The notes under the pieces were generated by a model. That model searched no databases. It saw nothing but the letters and a program-made list of their open reading frames with translations, and had not been told where the DNA came from. A stretch of DNA of 34,634 nucleotides from Chloroflexota bacterium (GTDB taxonomy: Bacteria; Chloroflexota; Anaerolineae; Caldilineales; Caldilineaceae), in assembly GCA_026389895.1 (NCBI GenBank), contig JAPLGZ010000073.1, positions 1 to 34,634 of the forward strand, written 5' to 3'. A program made the translations under genes and the position numbers. Below are positions 8,358-17,080 of this stretch, one piece after another; position 1 is the stretch's first letter, and each line of letters opens with the position of its first letter.

Positions 8358-8400
8358 GATCGCAAGGATTAGGATCGCAAGGATTAGGATCACGAGAATT
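8341..8400. repeat. Four tandem copies of a 15-nt unit between convergent genes
   Basis: The units are AGGATCACGAGGATT, AGGATCGCAAGGATT (twice, identical) and AGGATCACGAGAATT, exactly contiguous. Because 15 is a multiple of three, each unit repeats the TAG stop in the frame of the upstream gene. The last unit runs into the stop codon of the minus-strand GT4 (8399-8401). The repeat fills the whole space between the convergent stops, and no hairpin terminator is visible there. Confidence 0.9.
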
Positions 8401-9640
8401 AGCGCTTGCGATTGATAATTTCGGTATAAACCGCCCGCACCTGGGCCGTTACTTTTTCCCAGGTGAATTTTTCCAACACTTTGTGGCGGCCAGCCGCGCC
8501 CATCTGTTGGCGTTGGCTTGGATTTTCGATCAGCGTCAGGATCGCCTGCGCCAGGCTGGCGGCGTGTGGATAATCAAAGAGTAGACCATCGATCCCCTCG
8601 TCAATTAAGGATGCCAGCGCCCCACTGCGCGCCCCGATCACCGGCTTGCCCGCCGCCCAGGCCTCGACAAAGGCGATCCCAAATGATTCGTGGCCAGAAG
8701 CCAAGACAAAAATATCACTCGCATTGAGCAACGCCGCTTTTTGTGCTTCATCGAAGTCGCTGAGCAAGCTTATATTGGCTTGCTGCGCTGGTGGCAAGCG
8801 GCTGATCTGCTGCTCAAGCGTTTGCGTGTAGGTAGTGCGGCCACCAGCCAACAAAAGGCGCGCAGTCGGTTGATCTGTCCAGACCGTGCGCATCGCGTCG
8901 AGCAGCAGATCAAACCGCTTGCGCGCCACCTGTTTGCCCAGCATCATAACCACCGGTTCCGCACCCCAACCGCGCGCCTGGCGTAGAGCCGCCCCTGCAT
9001 CATTGTTCGGTGGTGCAACGGCCACACCCGCCCCAATCACATGCAACTTGGCGGCTGGGATTTTTTGTCGCTGGATCAAATCATCGCGCTCATACCGTGT
9101 GTGAGCAATGTACGCATCCGCCTGCCGGATCGCTTGATAGATCATCGGCCGATCATAACCCCACCGATCCGCCAGATGCAGCGCGCCCAGCAAGACGATC
9201 GGGATCTGCGCCTGTTGAGCGGCGGCCACGGCATCATACATATGCCACAAGGGGAAGGCCGTGGCAAAGATGACCTCGGCCCCACTTTGGGCAATCGCTG
9301 GCCGCAACCCTGGCATAAATGGCCCCGTTTGCCAGGTGCGTAGCCAATCGTTGTAGGGTAGACGCAAGCGATAGGCCACGCCAGAGAGGAGCCAGCGTAC
9401 TGTATTGAGCCGCTTAGCGACTGGAAAGCGCCGCACGGTCACGCCGTTCATCTGTTCGATGCCACTGGGCAGGGCTTGGCTATCGCCACCCCAAAAATAG
9501 TCTATATTGCGCGCCACACTGGTGAAAACCGTCACGTCATCGCCGTAATTGGCGACGAGATGTTCGGCGAGTTGGGCCGTCAAGGTTTGCGAGCCGCCCA
9601 GTGAAGGTGGATAGGCGTGGACGACGTGGAGAATTTTCAT
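8399..9640 (-). CDS. GT4-family glycosyltransferase
   Basis: 413 residues from the ATG at 9640, giving the typical GT4 opening MKILHVVHAYPPSLGGSQ with the glycine-rich acceptor-domain loop. A TTG five codons upstream is less likely. The donor domain holds VVMMLGKQVARKR and HESFGIAFVEAWAAGKP with the E-x7-E motif. It lacks the C-terminal coiled-coil module of the three GT4s on the plus strand and has the usual GT4 length. It is the last gene of the minus-strand operon. Its start lies 4 bp after the TGA of the YfhO-like gene, so translation is probably coupled. Expected to act on the cytosolic side of the membrane with a nucleotide-sugar donor that cannot be named. Confidence 0.9.
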   Translation of the reverse strand: MKILHVVHAYPPSLGGSQTLTAQLAEHLVANYGDDVTVFTSVARNIDYFWGGDSQALPSGIEQMNGVTVRRFPVAKRLNTVRWLLSGVAYRLRLPYNDWLRTWQTGPFMPGLRPAIAQSGAEVIFATAFPLWHMYDAVAAAQQAQIPIVLLGALHLADRWGYDRPMIYQAIRQADAYIAHTRYERDDLIQRQKIPAAKLHVIGAGVAVAPPNNDAGAALRQARGWGAEPVVMMLGKQVARKRFDLLLDAMRTVWTDQPTARLLLAGGRTTYTQTLEQQISRLPPAQQANISLLSDFDEAQKAALLNASDIFVLASGHESFGIAFVEAWAAGKPVIGARSGALASLIDEGIDGLLFDYPHAASLAQAILTLIENPSQRQQMGAAGRHKVLEKFTWEKVTAQVRAVYTEIINRKR

Positions 9641-9644
9641 AGGA

Positions 9645-12209
9645 TCACGGCTCAATCTGCGGCGATGAACGATGCGTCCGAAATGCCCATAAACCCGCTA
9701 GCAACAACCCCATCAGTGTCAGGCCACTGAGCGCAGCGCCGATCCAAAATGTCAAAGGCGAATAGACAAATATCACTTGATGGGCACCCGTTGGCACAGT
9801 GACGGCGCGAAACGCATGGTTGGCCACATAAAGTGGCGTTGATTGGCCATCCACCAAGGCGCGCCAGCCTGGCGCATAGGTGTCGGTCAGCACCAAGATG
9901 CCAGCCGCGGCGGTTTGCACCTGAATTTCCACACGATTCGCCGTATAACGGTTGATCGCGACGCGCGGCGAATTGACCGGCGCTGTCGTTTGGATCCACT
10001 GTGGCGGCATTTCTTCCAACACCACATGGGTGCGGAAATCAAAACTGGGATCAACCACACGCGCCAGCGAAGCTGTTGGATTGGCCACTACCTCAGCTTG
10101 ATAGACCAGGAACGCACGCGGCAGCACCGTCTGATTTTGAAAAACTTTGACACCAGCCCTGGTGGGGCTTTTACTCGAATTAGGATAGACCAACTGCCAC
10201 TTGCCCGTCAATGCCTGGTCAGTCAACATATATTTGACATTGAGCAGATCGAGCAGGGGTGAATCTGCTTGGGTTAACAGAAAATGGGTGCCAAAGTGGT
10301 AAAAGCCACTTAATTGACTGAGTAACTCGATATAACGCCGCGGGGCCAACGGTTCATAGCCGCGGACATCGGCTAACTCAAAGAACATACCACTGTTCGG
10401 GTTGAGGATTAAGCCGGTGCCGCCCACCCGAAAATTCCCCTGATCCTGTTGCAGAAAATCGATGGCCGCCGGTTTTGGAAAAATCTCTGCGGGTTTAACA
10501 CTGGAAGTAAAGGGCACGCCAACGAGAAAGAGATCCAGAATAGTTAACGCAATCAGCGCCGCTTGCCAAAGGCGCACCTGCATGCCTATTTTTGCCTGCC
10601 ACCGTTGCAGCACCACATAGACAAGCGCAACGATCACCGGCAAATACATGGTCAAATTGGTCGGCCAATAGAGGGCTAACTTGTTGCGCTGGCGGGCTTC
10701 TACTTGAGTATAGAGATAATCCAAAGGATGGTTGGCTAAGTAGGGGGCGGCCTGGCCTGCCTCTACAAACGCGCGGCCATTGCGGATCAATTCCTGTTGG
10801 AAGAGCCGAAATCCGCTGTATGCGGCGACAATCAGCACGAGGCTGCCTAGTGCAAAGACAAGCAACCACTTGCGCACGGCAATGGCTAATCTAGACTCAG
10901 CCTGGCTGAGGGCATCTAAGCCGAATCCGGCCAGCAGGGCAATGGCCAACGCATAAATGAACCGAAAACGCCCATTGGCCGAAATGTTAAAAAGCGGGAG
11001 TGCGCTGATCAGATTAAAGACCGGCGCGTGGAGCGCGATCCCCAACGCAACAACGGCCACCCCCGCCCAAAAGAGCAGCCAGTGGTGCTGGCGCAGGGCG
11101 CGCTGGCGACTATAATAGATCACAATCGCCAACGCTAGCACCAGCGGCAAAACGCCAACGTAACCGTTTAGCTCGATATAATTCTCATAAGGATACCAAT
11201 AGCTGTTGCCCTGTGCCGTACCAAAAAAATTCGGCAAGAGCGTGGTCAATAGGGACGGCCACGTTTGCCACGTAAACAACCCGCGCAGGAGCAGTGGCGC
11301 CGGTTGATTGGTGGCCTCATGCAGACGGTCGGCCAAAATAATGCTGTGGGTAAAAGTTTCCAGAAAAGGGATGAGCTGAATCGCCGCCAGCAGACCACCC
11401 AGCAACGCTACCACGCCCAGTTTTAACCAGACGCGTCCCAACATCGCCCAGCGCCAGCCGACCAGATGGATCGAGCGATACAGTGCAAAGAGACCCCAGG
11501 TCAACAGAACGGGAAATGAGGTTTCCGGGTGGCCACCGAGGAATTGGGCGCCAATCGCACAACTGGCGCCGATGGCGTAGCCACGCTGTTTGCGCACGAG
11601 CATGCGTTCGGTCATAAAGAGCAGCGCCGGCAACCAGGCAATGACTGATGCGTGGGGATGGCCCACCCAGTTGGTCAACGGGCCGCTGAAGGCAAAAGTG
11701 ATCATCGCCAACGTCGCCCCCAGCTTTTGGAGACCGAGTTGGCGCGCCAGCAAATAAGTAAAAATACCGGCCACCCAGAGGCGCAGAATGAGGGTCACCC
11801 CCACCGAAAATGGCAGGGGAAACAAAAAACTTATCCACTGTAAGGGGTCAAAGACCGCGGACTGGGCATTGCCGATAAAAGGCTGGCCACCATTCGTGTA
11901 GGGATTCCATAACGGCAACTCGCCTTGGGCAAGGGTGCGCCAGGTGAAAACGCGCCAGGGATAAAATTCTAGAATGCGGTCACCCAGAAGATCGTTGCTA
12001 GCGCCGTTGTAGCCAGCGGGCGCCAGTGGTTGCCAGAGTGGGTCTTGATCAAAGATCTGATCGGCGGGCAGGAGCGCCCGCCCACTGAAGAGAGCCGGAC
12101 CGAAGAAGCCGCAACAAAGCAAGAACAACAAGAGCCCCGCTTTCAACGCTTCGCGGCTAGTTATAGGCACAACAGGCGCCGGATGGGGCGGCCATGCGGG
12201 ACTATCCAT
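9645..12209 (-). CDS. YfhO-family multi-pass membrane protein (GT-C-like)
   Basis: About 854 residues. The N-terminal half has many hydrophobic helices and the family pattern of an early external loop: DQIFDQDPLW, DRILEFYPWR, then GELPLWNPYTNGGQPF. The C-terminal part is extracytoplasmic, with VLTDTYAPGWRALVDGQ followed by a final membrane helix, as in YfhO proteins that help add sugars to cell-surface polymers from lipid-phosphate donors. Length (about 850) fits. The upstream gene's stop overlaps this start. The ATG at 12209 gives an 8-bp overlap with AAGG 10 nt before it, while ATGs at 12215 and 12236 are also in frame. The gene sits between two cytosolic glycosyltransferases in an operon. 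The substrate is unknown, and catalytic activity is an inference from the family. Confidence 0.88.
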   Translation of the reverse strand: MDSPAWPPHPAPVVPITSREALKAGLLLFLLCCGFFGPALFSGRALLPADQIFDQDPLWQPLAPAGYNGASNDLLGDRILEFYPWRVFTWRTLAQGELPLWNPYTNGGQPFIGNAQSAVFDPLQWISFLFPLPFSVGVTLILRLWVAGIFTYLLARQLGLQKLGATLAMITFAFSGPLTNWVGHPHASVIAWLPALLFMTERMLVRKQRGYAIGASCAIGAQFLGGHPETSFPVLLTWGLFALYRSIHLVGWRWAMLGRVWLKLGVVALLGGLLAAIQLIPFLETFTHSIILADRLHEATNQPAPLLLRGLFTWQTWPSLLTTLLPNFFGTAQGNSYWYPYENYIELNGYVGVLPLVLALAIVIYYSRQRALRQHHWLLFWAGVAVVALGIALHAPVFNLISALPLFNISANGRFRFIYALAIALLAGFGLDALSQAESRLAIAVRKWLLVFALGSLVLIVAAYSGFRLFQQELIRNGRAFVEAGQAAPYLANHPLDYLYTQVEARQRNKLALYWPTNLTMYLPVIVALVYVVLQRWQAKIGMQVRLWQAALIALTILDLFLVGVPFTSSVKPAEIFPKPAAIDFLQQDQGNFRVGGTGLILNPNSGMFFELADVRGYEPLAPRRYIELLSQLSGFYHFGTHFLLTQADSPLLDLLNVKYMLTDQALTGKWQLVYPNSSKSPTRAGVKVFQNQTVLPRAFLVYQAEVVANPTASLARVVDPSFDFRTHVVLEEMPPQWIQTTAPVNSPRVAINRYTANRVEIQVQTAAAGILVLTDTYAPGWRALVDGQSTPLYVANHAFRAVTVPTGAHQVIFVYSPLTFWIGAALSGLTLMGLLLAGLWAFRTHRSSPQIEP

Positions 12210-13224
12210 GATCATTGGCCTTGAGCACCTGTTCATAGACTTGTTGGTATGATGTGATCATGCGCTGTTGCGAAAAATCTTGTTGACCCAACCGTTGCGC
12301 GATGAATTGGGCCTGATCATAATTCGCCACAAGCGCATCGACCGCGGCCAGAATTGCCGCCGCATCAACCTGCTCTACAATTTGCCCGCAGCCAGTCGCC
12401 GCCACGTATTCGGCCATGGGAATGGCGCGACTGACGAGCACTGGTTTGCCCGCGGCCATGGAGTCGAGCAGCGAATGTGGATACGCTTTGACAAGATTGG
12501 GCTCCGTCGCCAGGACAATGCTGGCATGCACCGTCGCCAGCACCTGGTTAACATCGACTAAGCCGTCTAGCACGGTTACTTGAGCTTGCAACTGTAACTG
12601 CCGCACACGTTCGATCATCTCGGCGGCCAGCACACCGCGCCATAAAAAGACAAGCTGGAGTTGGGGTGATTGTTGCGCCGCCGCCAACAGCGCGTCTACC
12701 CCTTTGCTGCGAAATTGCGCCAACGTCCATGGCGCTGACCCCATCATCAGGCGAATGGGTGGCTGCGGGGCAAGCGGCGTATAGGTGAACTGGCTTGTAT
12801 CTATGCCGGTACGTACAAGAAAAGCGTTACGCAACCCCCAATGCTGGAGCCGTTCCAGGCTCTGTTCGTCGAAGACCGTGACTGCGCCCAGCGCCTTGAA
12901 AAAATTGAGGTTGGGCGGTCGTTCTCCCACGCCACCGCTGATCGAGTAGACAACGGGGCGGCGCAGCCAACGCAAAATTGGGTAGGCAAAGGGATCGGGG
13001 TTGTAGATGTGATGTAGATCGATCTCGGCCTCGCGCCGGCGAATTTCGGGCCAGCGCTGGAAGCCAAAGAGGAAGCGCGGGATATAAAGCGGTGAACGCT
13101 CATTCGGGTTTAGATAGATCAACTCACCGTTAAAATGCTCACTCAACGCCTTGATCTCTTGCGAGAATGCTTCGGCCTGCGGTAATTTGGGGGGCAGAAT
13201 GGGCAGTTGATAGAGCACTTTCAT
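12202..13224 (-). CDS. GT-B glycosyltransferase (GT4-like), degenerate donor motif
   Basis: 340 residues from the ATG at 13224 (MKVLYQLPILPPKLP), which overlaps the previous stop in an ATGA. The N-terminal half contains LHHIYNPDPFAYPILRWL and VVYSISGGVGERP, and the C-terminal half contains VFLWRG...ERVRQLQLQ and SLLDSMAAGKPVLVSRAIP. The latter corresponds to the EAMAxGxP donor segment of GT4 enzymes. The family E-x7-E pair is not intact here: the second Glu is Asp, and no Glu occupies the first position (KAYPHSLLD). It may use a different donor or have altered activity. Second gene of the minus operon, coupled on both sides. Confidence 0.8.
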   Translation of the reverse strand: MKVLYQLPILPPKLPQAEAFSQEIKALSEHFNGELIYLNPNERSPLYIPRFLFGFQRWPEIRRREAEIDLHHIYNPDPFAYPILRWLRRPVVYSISGGVGERPPNLNFFKALGAVTVFDEQSLERLQHWGLRNAFLVRTGIDTSQFTYTPLAPQPPIRLMMGSAPWTLAQFRSKGVDALLAAAQQSPQLQLVFLWRGVLAAEMIERVRQLQLQAQVTVLDGLVDVNQVLATVHASIVLATEPNLVKAYPHSLLDSMAAGKPVLVSRAIPMAEYVAATGCGQIVEQVDAAAILAAVDALVANYDQAQFIAQRLGQQDFSQQRMITSYQQVYEQVLKANDHG

Positions 13225-14159
13225 GCTGGCGTGGCTCCTGCTGCCTGCGCACAAAGTGCTAGCACCCGCTCATTTTGCCCACCCCAGCGCCCACAGAGAC
13301 CATCAATTAACCCTAGGTGTACGGCTTGCGCGCGGGCGTCATTGCCCTTGACGCGTAATTGTAGGGTCAATAAGAGGCTATAAAGCGTCCAAAAGGCGTA
13401 GAGCGGCAGCCGCAGCACCGCCCTGGATTGGCGATAGGCTTTGTGAATATAAATAAAACGATTGCGAATCAGGTAATAGACATAGAGTGCATTGCGCGCT
13501 GGCGCAGAGCGATTTAGATTGTGATAGGCCCGCGCCTGGGGATCGACCACGGTGCGATAGCCGTGACGGCGGGCGCGCTGGCACCAGTCGGCCACTTCGG
13601 TGTAGAAGAAATAATCTTCGTCCAGCCAGCCGACCCTCTGCAATGCCTCGGCACGCACCAAGGCAACTGAACCGGAAATATAATTGACCTCATAGATCGG
13701 TTGACCAGCCGGGATCGTCTTGATCAAATTTTGCAGATGCCAGACGGGATTGTGGCTGCCCGCCGCAATTAACTGGTCGTGCGCTTCGGCGTGGTAGAGC
13801 AAGGGCCCCACCATGCCAATCGAACGATCCTCGGTCAGCGTATGCAAAAGTTGCGCAATTGCCGCCTCATCCACCAGCGCATCGTTGTTTAAGATGAGCA
13901 CGGGGTGCTCGCCGGCCGCCAGGGCTGCCTGAAGGCCACGATTTGTACCCCCGGCAAAGCCGAGATTGGCCTGGTTGCGGATCAAGTGGGCGTGTGGGCA
14001 AGCCCGCGCGATTTCGGCCACACTGTCGTCTTGGGAATGGTTATCAACGACCCAAATCTGTGGCTGGATCTGTTGCCATTGCGCGAATTGGCCGATACAA
14101 CGAATGGTGTCATCAGCCGCATTCCAATTGAGGATCACGATTGAAATTTGTCTACTCAT
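13221..14159 (-). CDS. GT2-family glycosyltransferase (rhamnosyltransferase-like)
   Basis: 312 residues from the ATG at 14159 (MSRQISIVILNWNAADDT), the normal GT2 opening, with GGAG about 10 nt upstream. An ATG at 14234 would add 25 residues without family support. GT-A fold motifs are WVVDNHSQDDSV, NLGFAGGTNRGL, LILNNDALV in the DxD position, and GWLDEDYFFYTEVADWCQRARR. The last is characteristic of the rhamnosyltransferase-like branch. A hydrophobic stretch near residues 250-270 may tether it to the membrane. It is first in the minus-strand operon. Inverting transfer from a nucleotide sugar to a lipid-linked glycan is expected; rhamnose as donor is a guess from the branch. Confidence 0.9.
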   Translation of the reverse strand: MSRQISIVILNWNAADDTIRCIGQFAQWQQIQPQIWVVDNHSQDDSVAEIARACPHAHLIRNQANLGFAGGTNRGLQAALAAGEHPVLILNNDALVDEAAIAQLLHTLTEDRSIGMVGPLLYHAEAHDQLIAAGSHNPVWHLQNLIKTIPAGQPIYEVNYISGSVALVRAEALQRVGWLDEDYFFYTEVADWCQRARRHGYRTVVDPQARAYHNLNRSAPARNALYVYYLIRNRFIYIHKAYRQSRAVLRLPLYAFWTLYSLLLTLQLRVKGNDARAQAVHLGLIDGLCGRWGGQNERVLALCAQAAGATPA

Positions 14160-14488
14160 CTTTGTGCTGCTCCGAAGAGACAATCGGCCAGTTGTTGCGT
14201 GCGGAAGGGCGCCATTGACCGCTGTTTCATTCATGAGCCTGATCTTTGAACAATGCTTGTGAGCCTGGTTGAAACGGGCTGCTGACAGTGGTAAGTCGCC
14301 GCAGCATCTGACACTTTACGCTGCAACGCCGCACCCCTATGCGCCCGTGGCGGCACGGAATTCCATTTCTGCTGCTATTCTTAAGTTTGACTTCCACCAC
14401 ATCCTAACATAGACTTGCAGAGCAACCAAAAAAGCCCGCAAATTGCGAATTGCCAAACCCTGGTTCTCGATGGTTAACTAAGCCTGTC
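14160..14488. other. Divergent intergenic region (329 bp)
   Basis: This gap separates the minus-strand GT2 operon from the plus-strand GT4 operon, so it should hold at least two promoters. The only arrangement I can support is TTGACT at 14387-14392 and TAGACT at 14410-14415 with 17-bp spacing, on the plus strand. No strong minus-strand promoter, operator palindrome, riboswitch-like fold or small gene was seen. Confidence 0.6.
14387..14415 (+). promoter_or_regulatory. Candidate sigma-70-type promoter
   Basis: TTGACT (5 of 6 to the -35 consensus) and TAGACT (4 of 6 to the -10 consensus) are separated by 17 bp. This would start transcription near 14422, about 67 nt before the GT4 start. Such matches occur by chance, so confidence is low. 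Confidence 0.3.
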
Positions 14489-15736
14489 ATGCGGATTTTG
14501 CAGATTGTCCATCAATATCTACCCGAGCATGTCGGCGGCACGGAACTTTATACCCAGTGGTTGACCCAAGGGTTGCAGGAACAAGGCCATACGGTGGCTG
14601 TCTTCACGCGGCGTGAGCGGACAGGTCAAGGTTTGTCAATCGAGCTTGTCGATCAGGTGCCAGTGTACGCGGCCTGGGCCGGGGTGATGACGCCTACCCA
14701 ACGGTATCTGGCGACCTTTCGTAACGCCGCCTTGGTTAACGCGTTTGGTCAGGTGTTAGATCACTTTCAACCCGATCTGGTGCATGTCCAGCATTTGATG
14801 GGCCTGCCGACTGGCATTTTGGATCTGGTGCAAGCGCGTGGCATCCCCTACATCGTCACCCTGCATGATTATTGGTGGATCTGTGCCAATGCCAACCTGT
14901 TGACCAATTACAGTGACGAAATTTGCGATGGTCCTGTCGCTTATCTAAATTGCACCCACTGTATGGTCGCCCGCTCGGCGCAAGCGGCGAGTTGGCTGGG
15001 GGCGCCAGCCCTTACTGGTAGCCTGATCTGGCGCGCTAGATTACTCCGCAAAATCTTGCAAGGCGCCGAACAGGTGATCGTTTTTTCTGAATTTGTCCGC
15101 ACTTGGTATGTGCAACATGGCCTAGCCAGCGCCAAATTGCGTCTGTTAGCGCCCGGCGTTGAGCAACCACCGCCTGACTTGCCAATACGTCGGCCAGAGC
15201 AACCGGTGCGCCTGCTCTATCTGGGTGGCATTGCCCGTATCAAAGGGGTGCATGTGATTTTAGAAGCACTCCGCCATCTGCAAGGCGACGTTGAATTGTG
15301 GGTGGCCGGTGACTTGACGAGTGACCCGGTCTACAGTGAGGAATTACGCCAACTAGCCACGGCGCAAGTGACCTTTCTGGGGCGTCTTGATCGCCAAACA
15401 GTCTGGCAGAGATTGGCCCAAGTGGATCTTTTGTTGGCGCCTTCGCTCTGGCACGAGACATATTGTTTTGTGGCGCGCGAAGCCTTTGCTGCCGGTGTTC
15501 CGGTCATCGCCTCGCGGATCGGTGCGCTGGGTGAGTTAGTTCACCACGAAATCGATGGTCTGTTGGTCAAACCCGGTGATCACCACGCTTGGCAAGCCGC
15601 CTTGCAAAGCGTGATCGATGACCCGGCGCGTCTGGACCGCTGGCGCACAGCGATTCGACAACCGGCGCACAGGCAGGCGCACATTGCCCAAGTGATCGAT
15701 CTGTACGGAGGGCTGGTTAAGACCTCTCATGTCTAA
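14489..15736 (+). CDS. GT4-family glycosyltransferase
   Basis: 415 residues from the ATG at 14489, which gives the classic GT4 opening MRILQIVHQYLPEHVGGTE. A TTG at 14450 would add 13 residues that fit no family. Motifs include FQPDLVHVQHLMGL, YIVTLHDYWWICANANL with a downstream cysteine set (CDG, C, C) often seen in this GT4 subgroup, LLYLGGIARIKG, and HETYCFVAREAFAAGVP with E-x7-E. It opens a four-gene plus-strand operon. The stop overlaps the next start by 8 bp, which implies translational coupling. Probably a cytosolic sugar transferase for the same glycan; donor and acceptor are not determinable. Confidence 0.9.
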   Translation: MRILQIVHQYLPEHVGGTELYTQWLTQGLQEQGHTVAVFTRRERTGQGLSIELVDQVPVYAAWAGVMTPTQRYLATFRNAALVNAFGQVLDHFQPDLVHVQHLMGLPTGILDLVQARGIPYIVTLHDYWWICANANLLTNYSDEICDGPVAYLNCTHCMVARSAQAASWLGAPALTGSLIWRARLLRKILQGAEQVIVFSEFVRTWYVQHGLASAKLRLLAPGVEQPPPDLPIRRPEQPVRLLYLGGIARIKGVHVILEALRHLQGDVELWVAGDLTSDPVYSEELRQLATAQVTFLGRLDRQTVWQRLAQVDLLLAPSLWHETYCFVAREAFAAGVPVIASRIGALGELVHHEIDGLLVKPGDHHAWQAALQSVIDDPARLDRWRTAIRQPAHRQAHIAQVIDLYGGLVKTSHV

Positions 15737-16151
15737 TTCAAAACGTTATTCATCTGATCTTCGCTATAAATTTATTGCGTTGCTCTGTCTATTCTTTGTG
15801 TTGGGCTTTGCGTGGAATTTGACCCGCGCATTTTCGCTGGAGACGCTCTTCTTTTTTGTTCTCAGTTTGGCTGTGGTTGTCTGGTCTGTGCTGGCCATGC
15901 TAAGTTATGTGGAAGTAAGCGCCGACAATCTCGTGCTCTTTGCCCCTTTGCAGACGAACCGCGCGGTTAGATTTCGACAATTGATCAGTGTTTCAGAAAA
16001 TGGTCGTTTTAATCCTGTGATCACGCTTATCTATCATCCCGCGCGTGCCGATGGCCTGCTAGATTTGGATAATACCCATAGTTTGATCCTGCCCGCCCTG
16101 TCGGAGCAGCAGGAATTGTTAGAACTATTAGAAGCGAGATTGCCAACATGA
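15729..16151 (+). CDS. Small membrane protein with two N-terminal helices
   Basis: 140 residues. Two hydrophobic helices span about residues 14-31 and 38-57 with a very short connection (a hairpin), followed by a soluble beta-rich part: VEVSADNLVLFAPLQTNRAVRF, ISVSENG, VITLIYHP, SLILPAL. This two-helix-plus-beta plan resembles bacterial PH-like membrane proteins, but I do not recognise a specific family. The start ATGTCTAA overlaps the GT4 stop by 8 bp, and the stop overlaps the next start by 4 bp. It is therefore co-translated with the glycan enzymes and may anchor or regulate them, which is an inference from position only. Confidence 0.75.
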   Translation: MSNSKRYSSDLRYKFIALLCLFFVLGFAWNLTRAFSLETLFFFVLSLAVVVWSVLAMLSYVEVSADNLVLFAPLQTNRAVRFRQLISVSENGRFNPVITLIYHPARADGLLDLDNTHSLILPALSEQQELLELLEARLPT

Positions 16152-17080
16152 TGCCGGTGACGCCCGAGGTCCAGGTGCGCGCCTTGCAAGCGGAAGACGA
16201 ACCCCTACTCGCCGAGGCGATCAATCATCTGCTGGCCCGCACGCCTTACAGCTTGCCAATGGACGAGTTGCAACGACAAGAACAATTCTATCAAGCGACA
16301 CCGCCGGCGCTCTATCCCGTCCGCTGGCAAGGGCATGCCCGTTTATGTGCCTGGCGCGCGCGACGGCTAGAAGGGTTTATTGATGTGGCCGTCGGTCTTG
16401 ATAGCGATAGCCGGTCTTTGCCGGACTATCAACCATTTGGTCTGTTACGCTTTTTGTTGTTGCCCGCCAAGCCCGAAATGGTGAATGAAACCGCCCGTGC
16501 ACTCTTGACCGCCGCGGAAGATTTCTGGCGTCAGATGGGGATTGGCCACGTCAAAGCTTTTCATATGAGCACCGGTTATCCGACCTTCCAAGGCGGTATA
16601 GGTGTTTTGCCCGGTGATTGGACTGAGCACATTCGGGTGTTGACGGCGGCTGACTATTATCTGGTGGAACGCTTCTATTCTCTGCGTCGTCCGCTCGATC
16701 TGCCGGTTGAAGAGGTAATGCCGCTGGCCGGTTTGAGTTTGGTCTATCGGGGCAAACCGACGGATCGCCTTTATCTGCTCTACCGGCGCGCCGAATTGAT
16801 CGGGCAAGCGCGCGTGACCAGTTTGGTGGTAGAGACGGGGGCTGCTCCTTTGCGCATCGCTAATCTGCTGGATTTTCAAATTGATCCACCCTGGCAGCGC
16901 ATGAACATTGGCAAATGGCTCTTGCGGCGTGTAATCAACGATGCCACGTTGCAAAGTTATCAACAGATCTTAGCGCATGTGGCGCAGAATCAACAGGCGA
17001 TGCTCAATTTGCTCAACCAGTTAGGGTTTATTGAAGAAAATTATCGGGGTTACACGTTAGAAAAGGCGTTGACGCATTAA
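16148..17080 (+). CDS. GNAT-superfamily N-acetyltransferase, probably two GNAT domains
   Basis: 310 residues. The C-terminal half has the GNAT acetyl-CoA signature region DPPWQRMNIGKWLLRRV, followed by the N/Q-rich helix and the closing ...LNQLGFIEENYRGYTLEK, where the LGF turn is typical. The N-terminal half (VQVRALQAEDEPLLAEAINHLL ... LLRFLLLPAKPEM) reads as a second, more diverged GNAT domain. It may acetylate an amino sugar or a protein; the operon position favours a role in glycan decoration, but the substrate cannot be read. It overlaps the previous gene by ATGA and the next by TAATG, so it sits inside a fully coupled four-gene unit. Confidence 0.8.
   Translation: MMPVTPEVQVRALQAEDEPLLAEAINHLLARTPYSLPMDELQRQEQFYQATPPALYPVRWQGHARLCAWRARRLEGFIDVAVGLDSDSRSLPDYQPFGLLRFLLLPAKPEMVNETARALLTAAEDFWRQMGIGHVKAFHMSTGYPTFQGGIGVLPGDWTEHIRVLTAADYYLVERFYSLRRPLDLPVEEVMPLAGLSLVYRGKPTDRLYLLYRRAELIGQARVTSLVVETGAAPLRIANLLDFQIDPPWQRMNIGKWLLRRVINDATLQSYQQILAHVAQNQQAMLNLLNQLGFIEENYRGYTLEKALTH

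Noticed and set aside
8341-8400. CRISPR-like array
   Set aside because: The 15-nt units are directly contiguous with no spacers and partly coding, so this is a simple tandem repeat.
11317-11838. 173-codon open frame in another frame of the YfhO-like gene
   Set aside because: Same-strand shadow; the main frame has continuous membrane helices and family motifs here.
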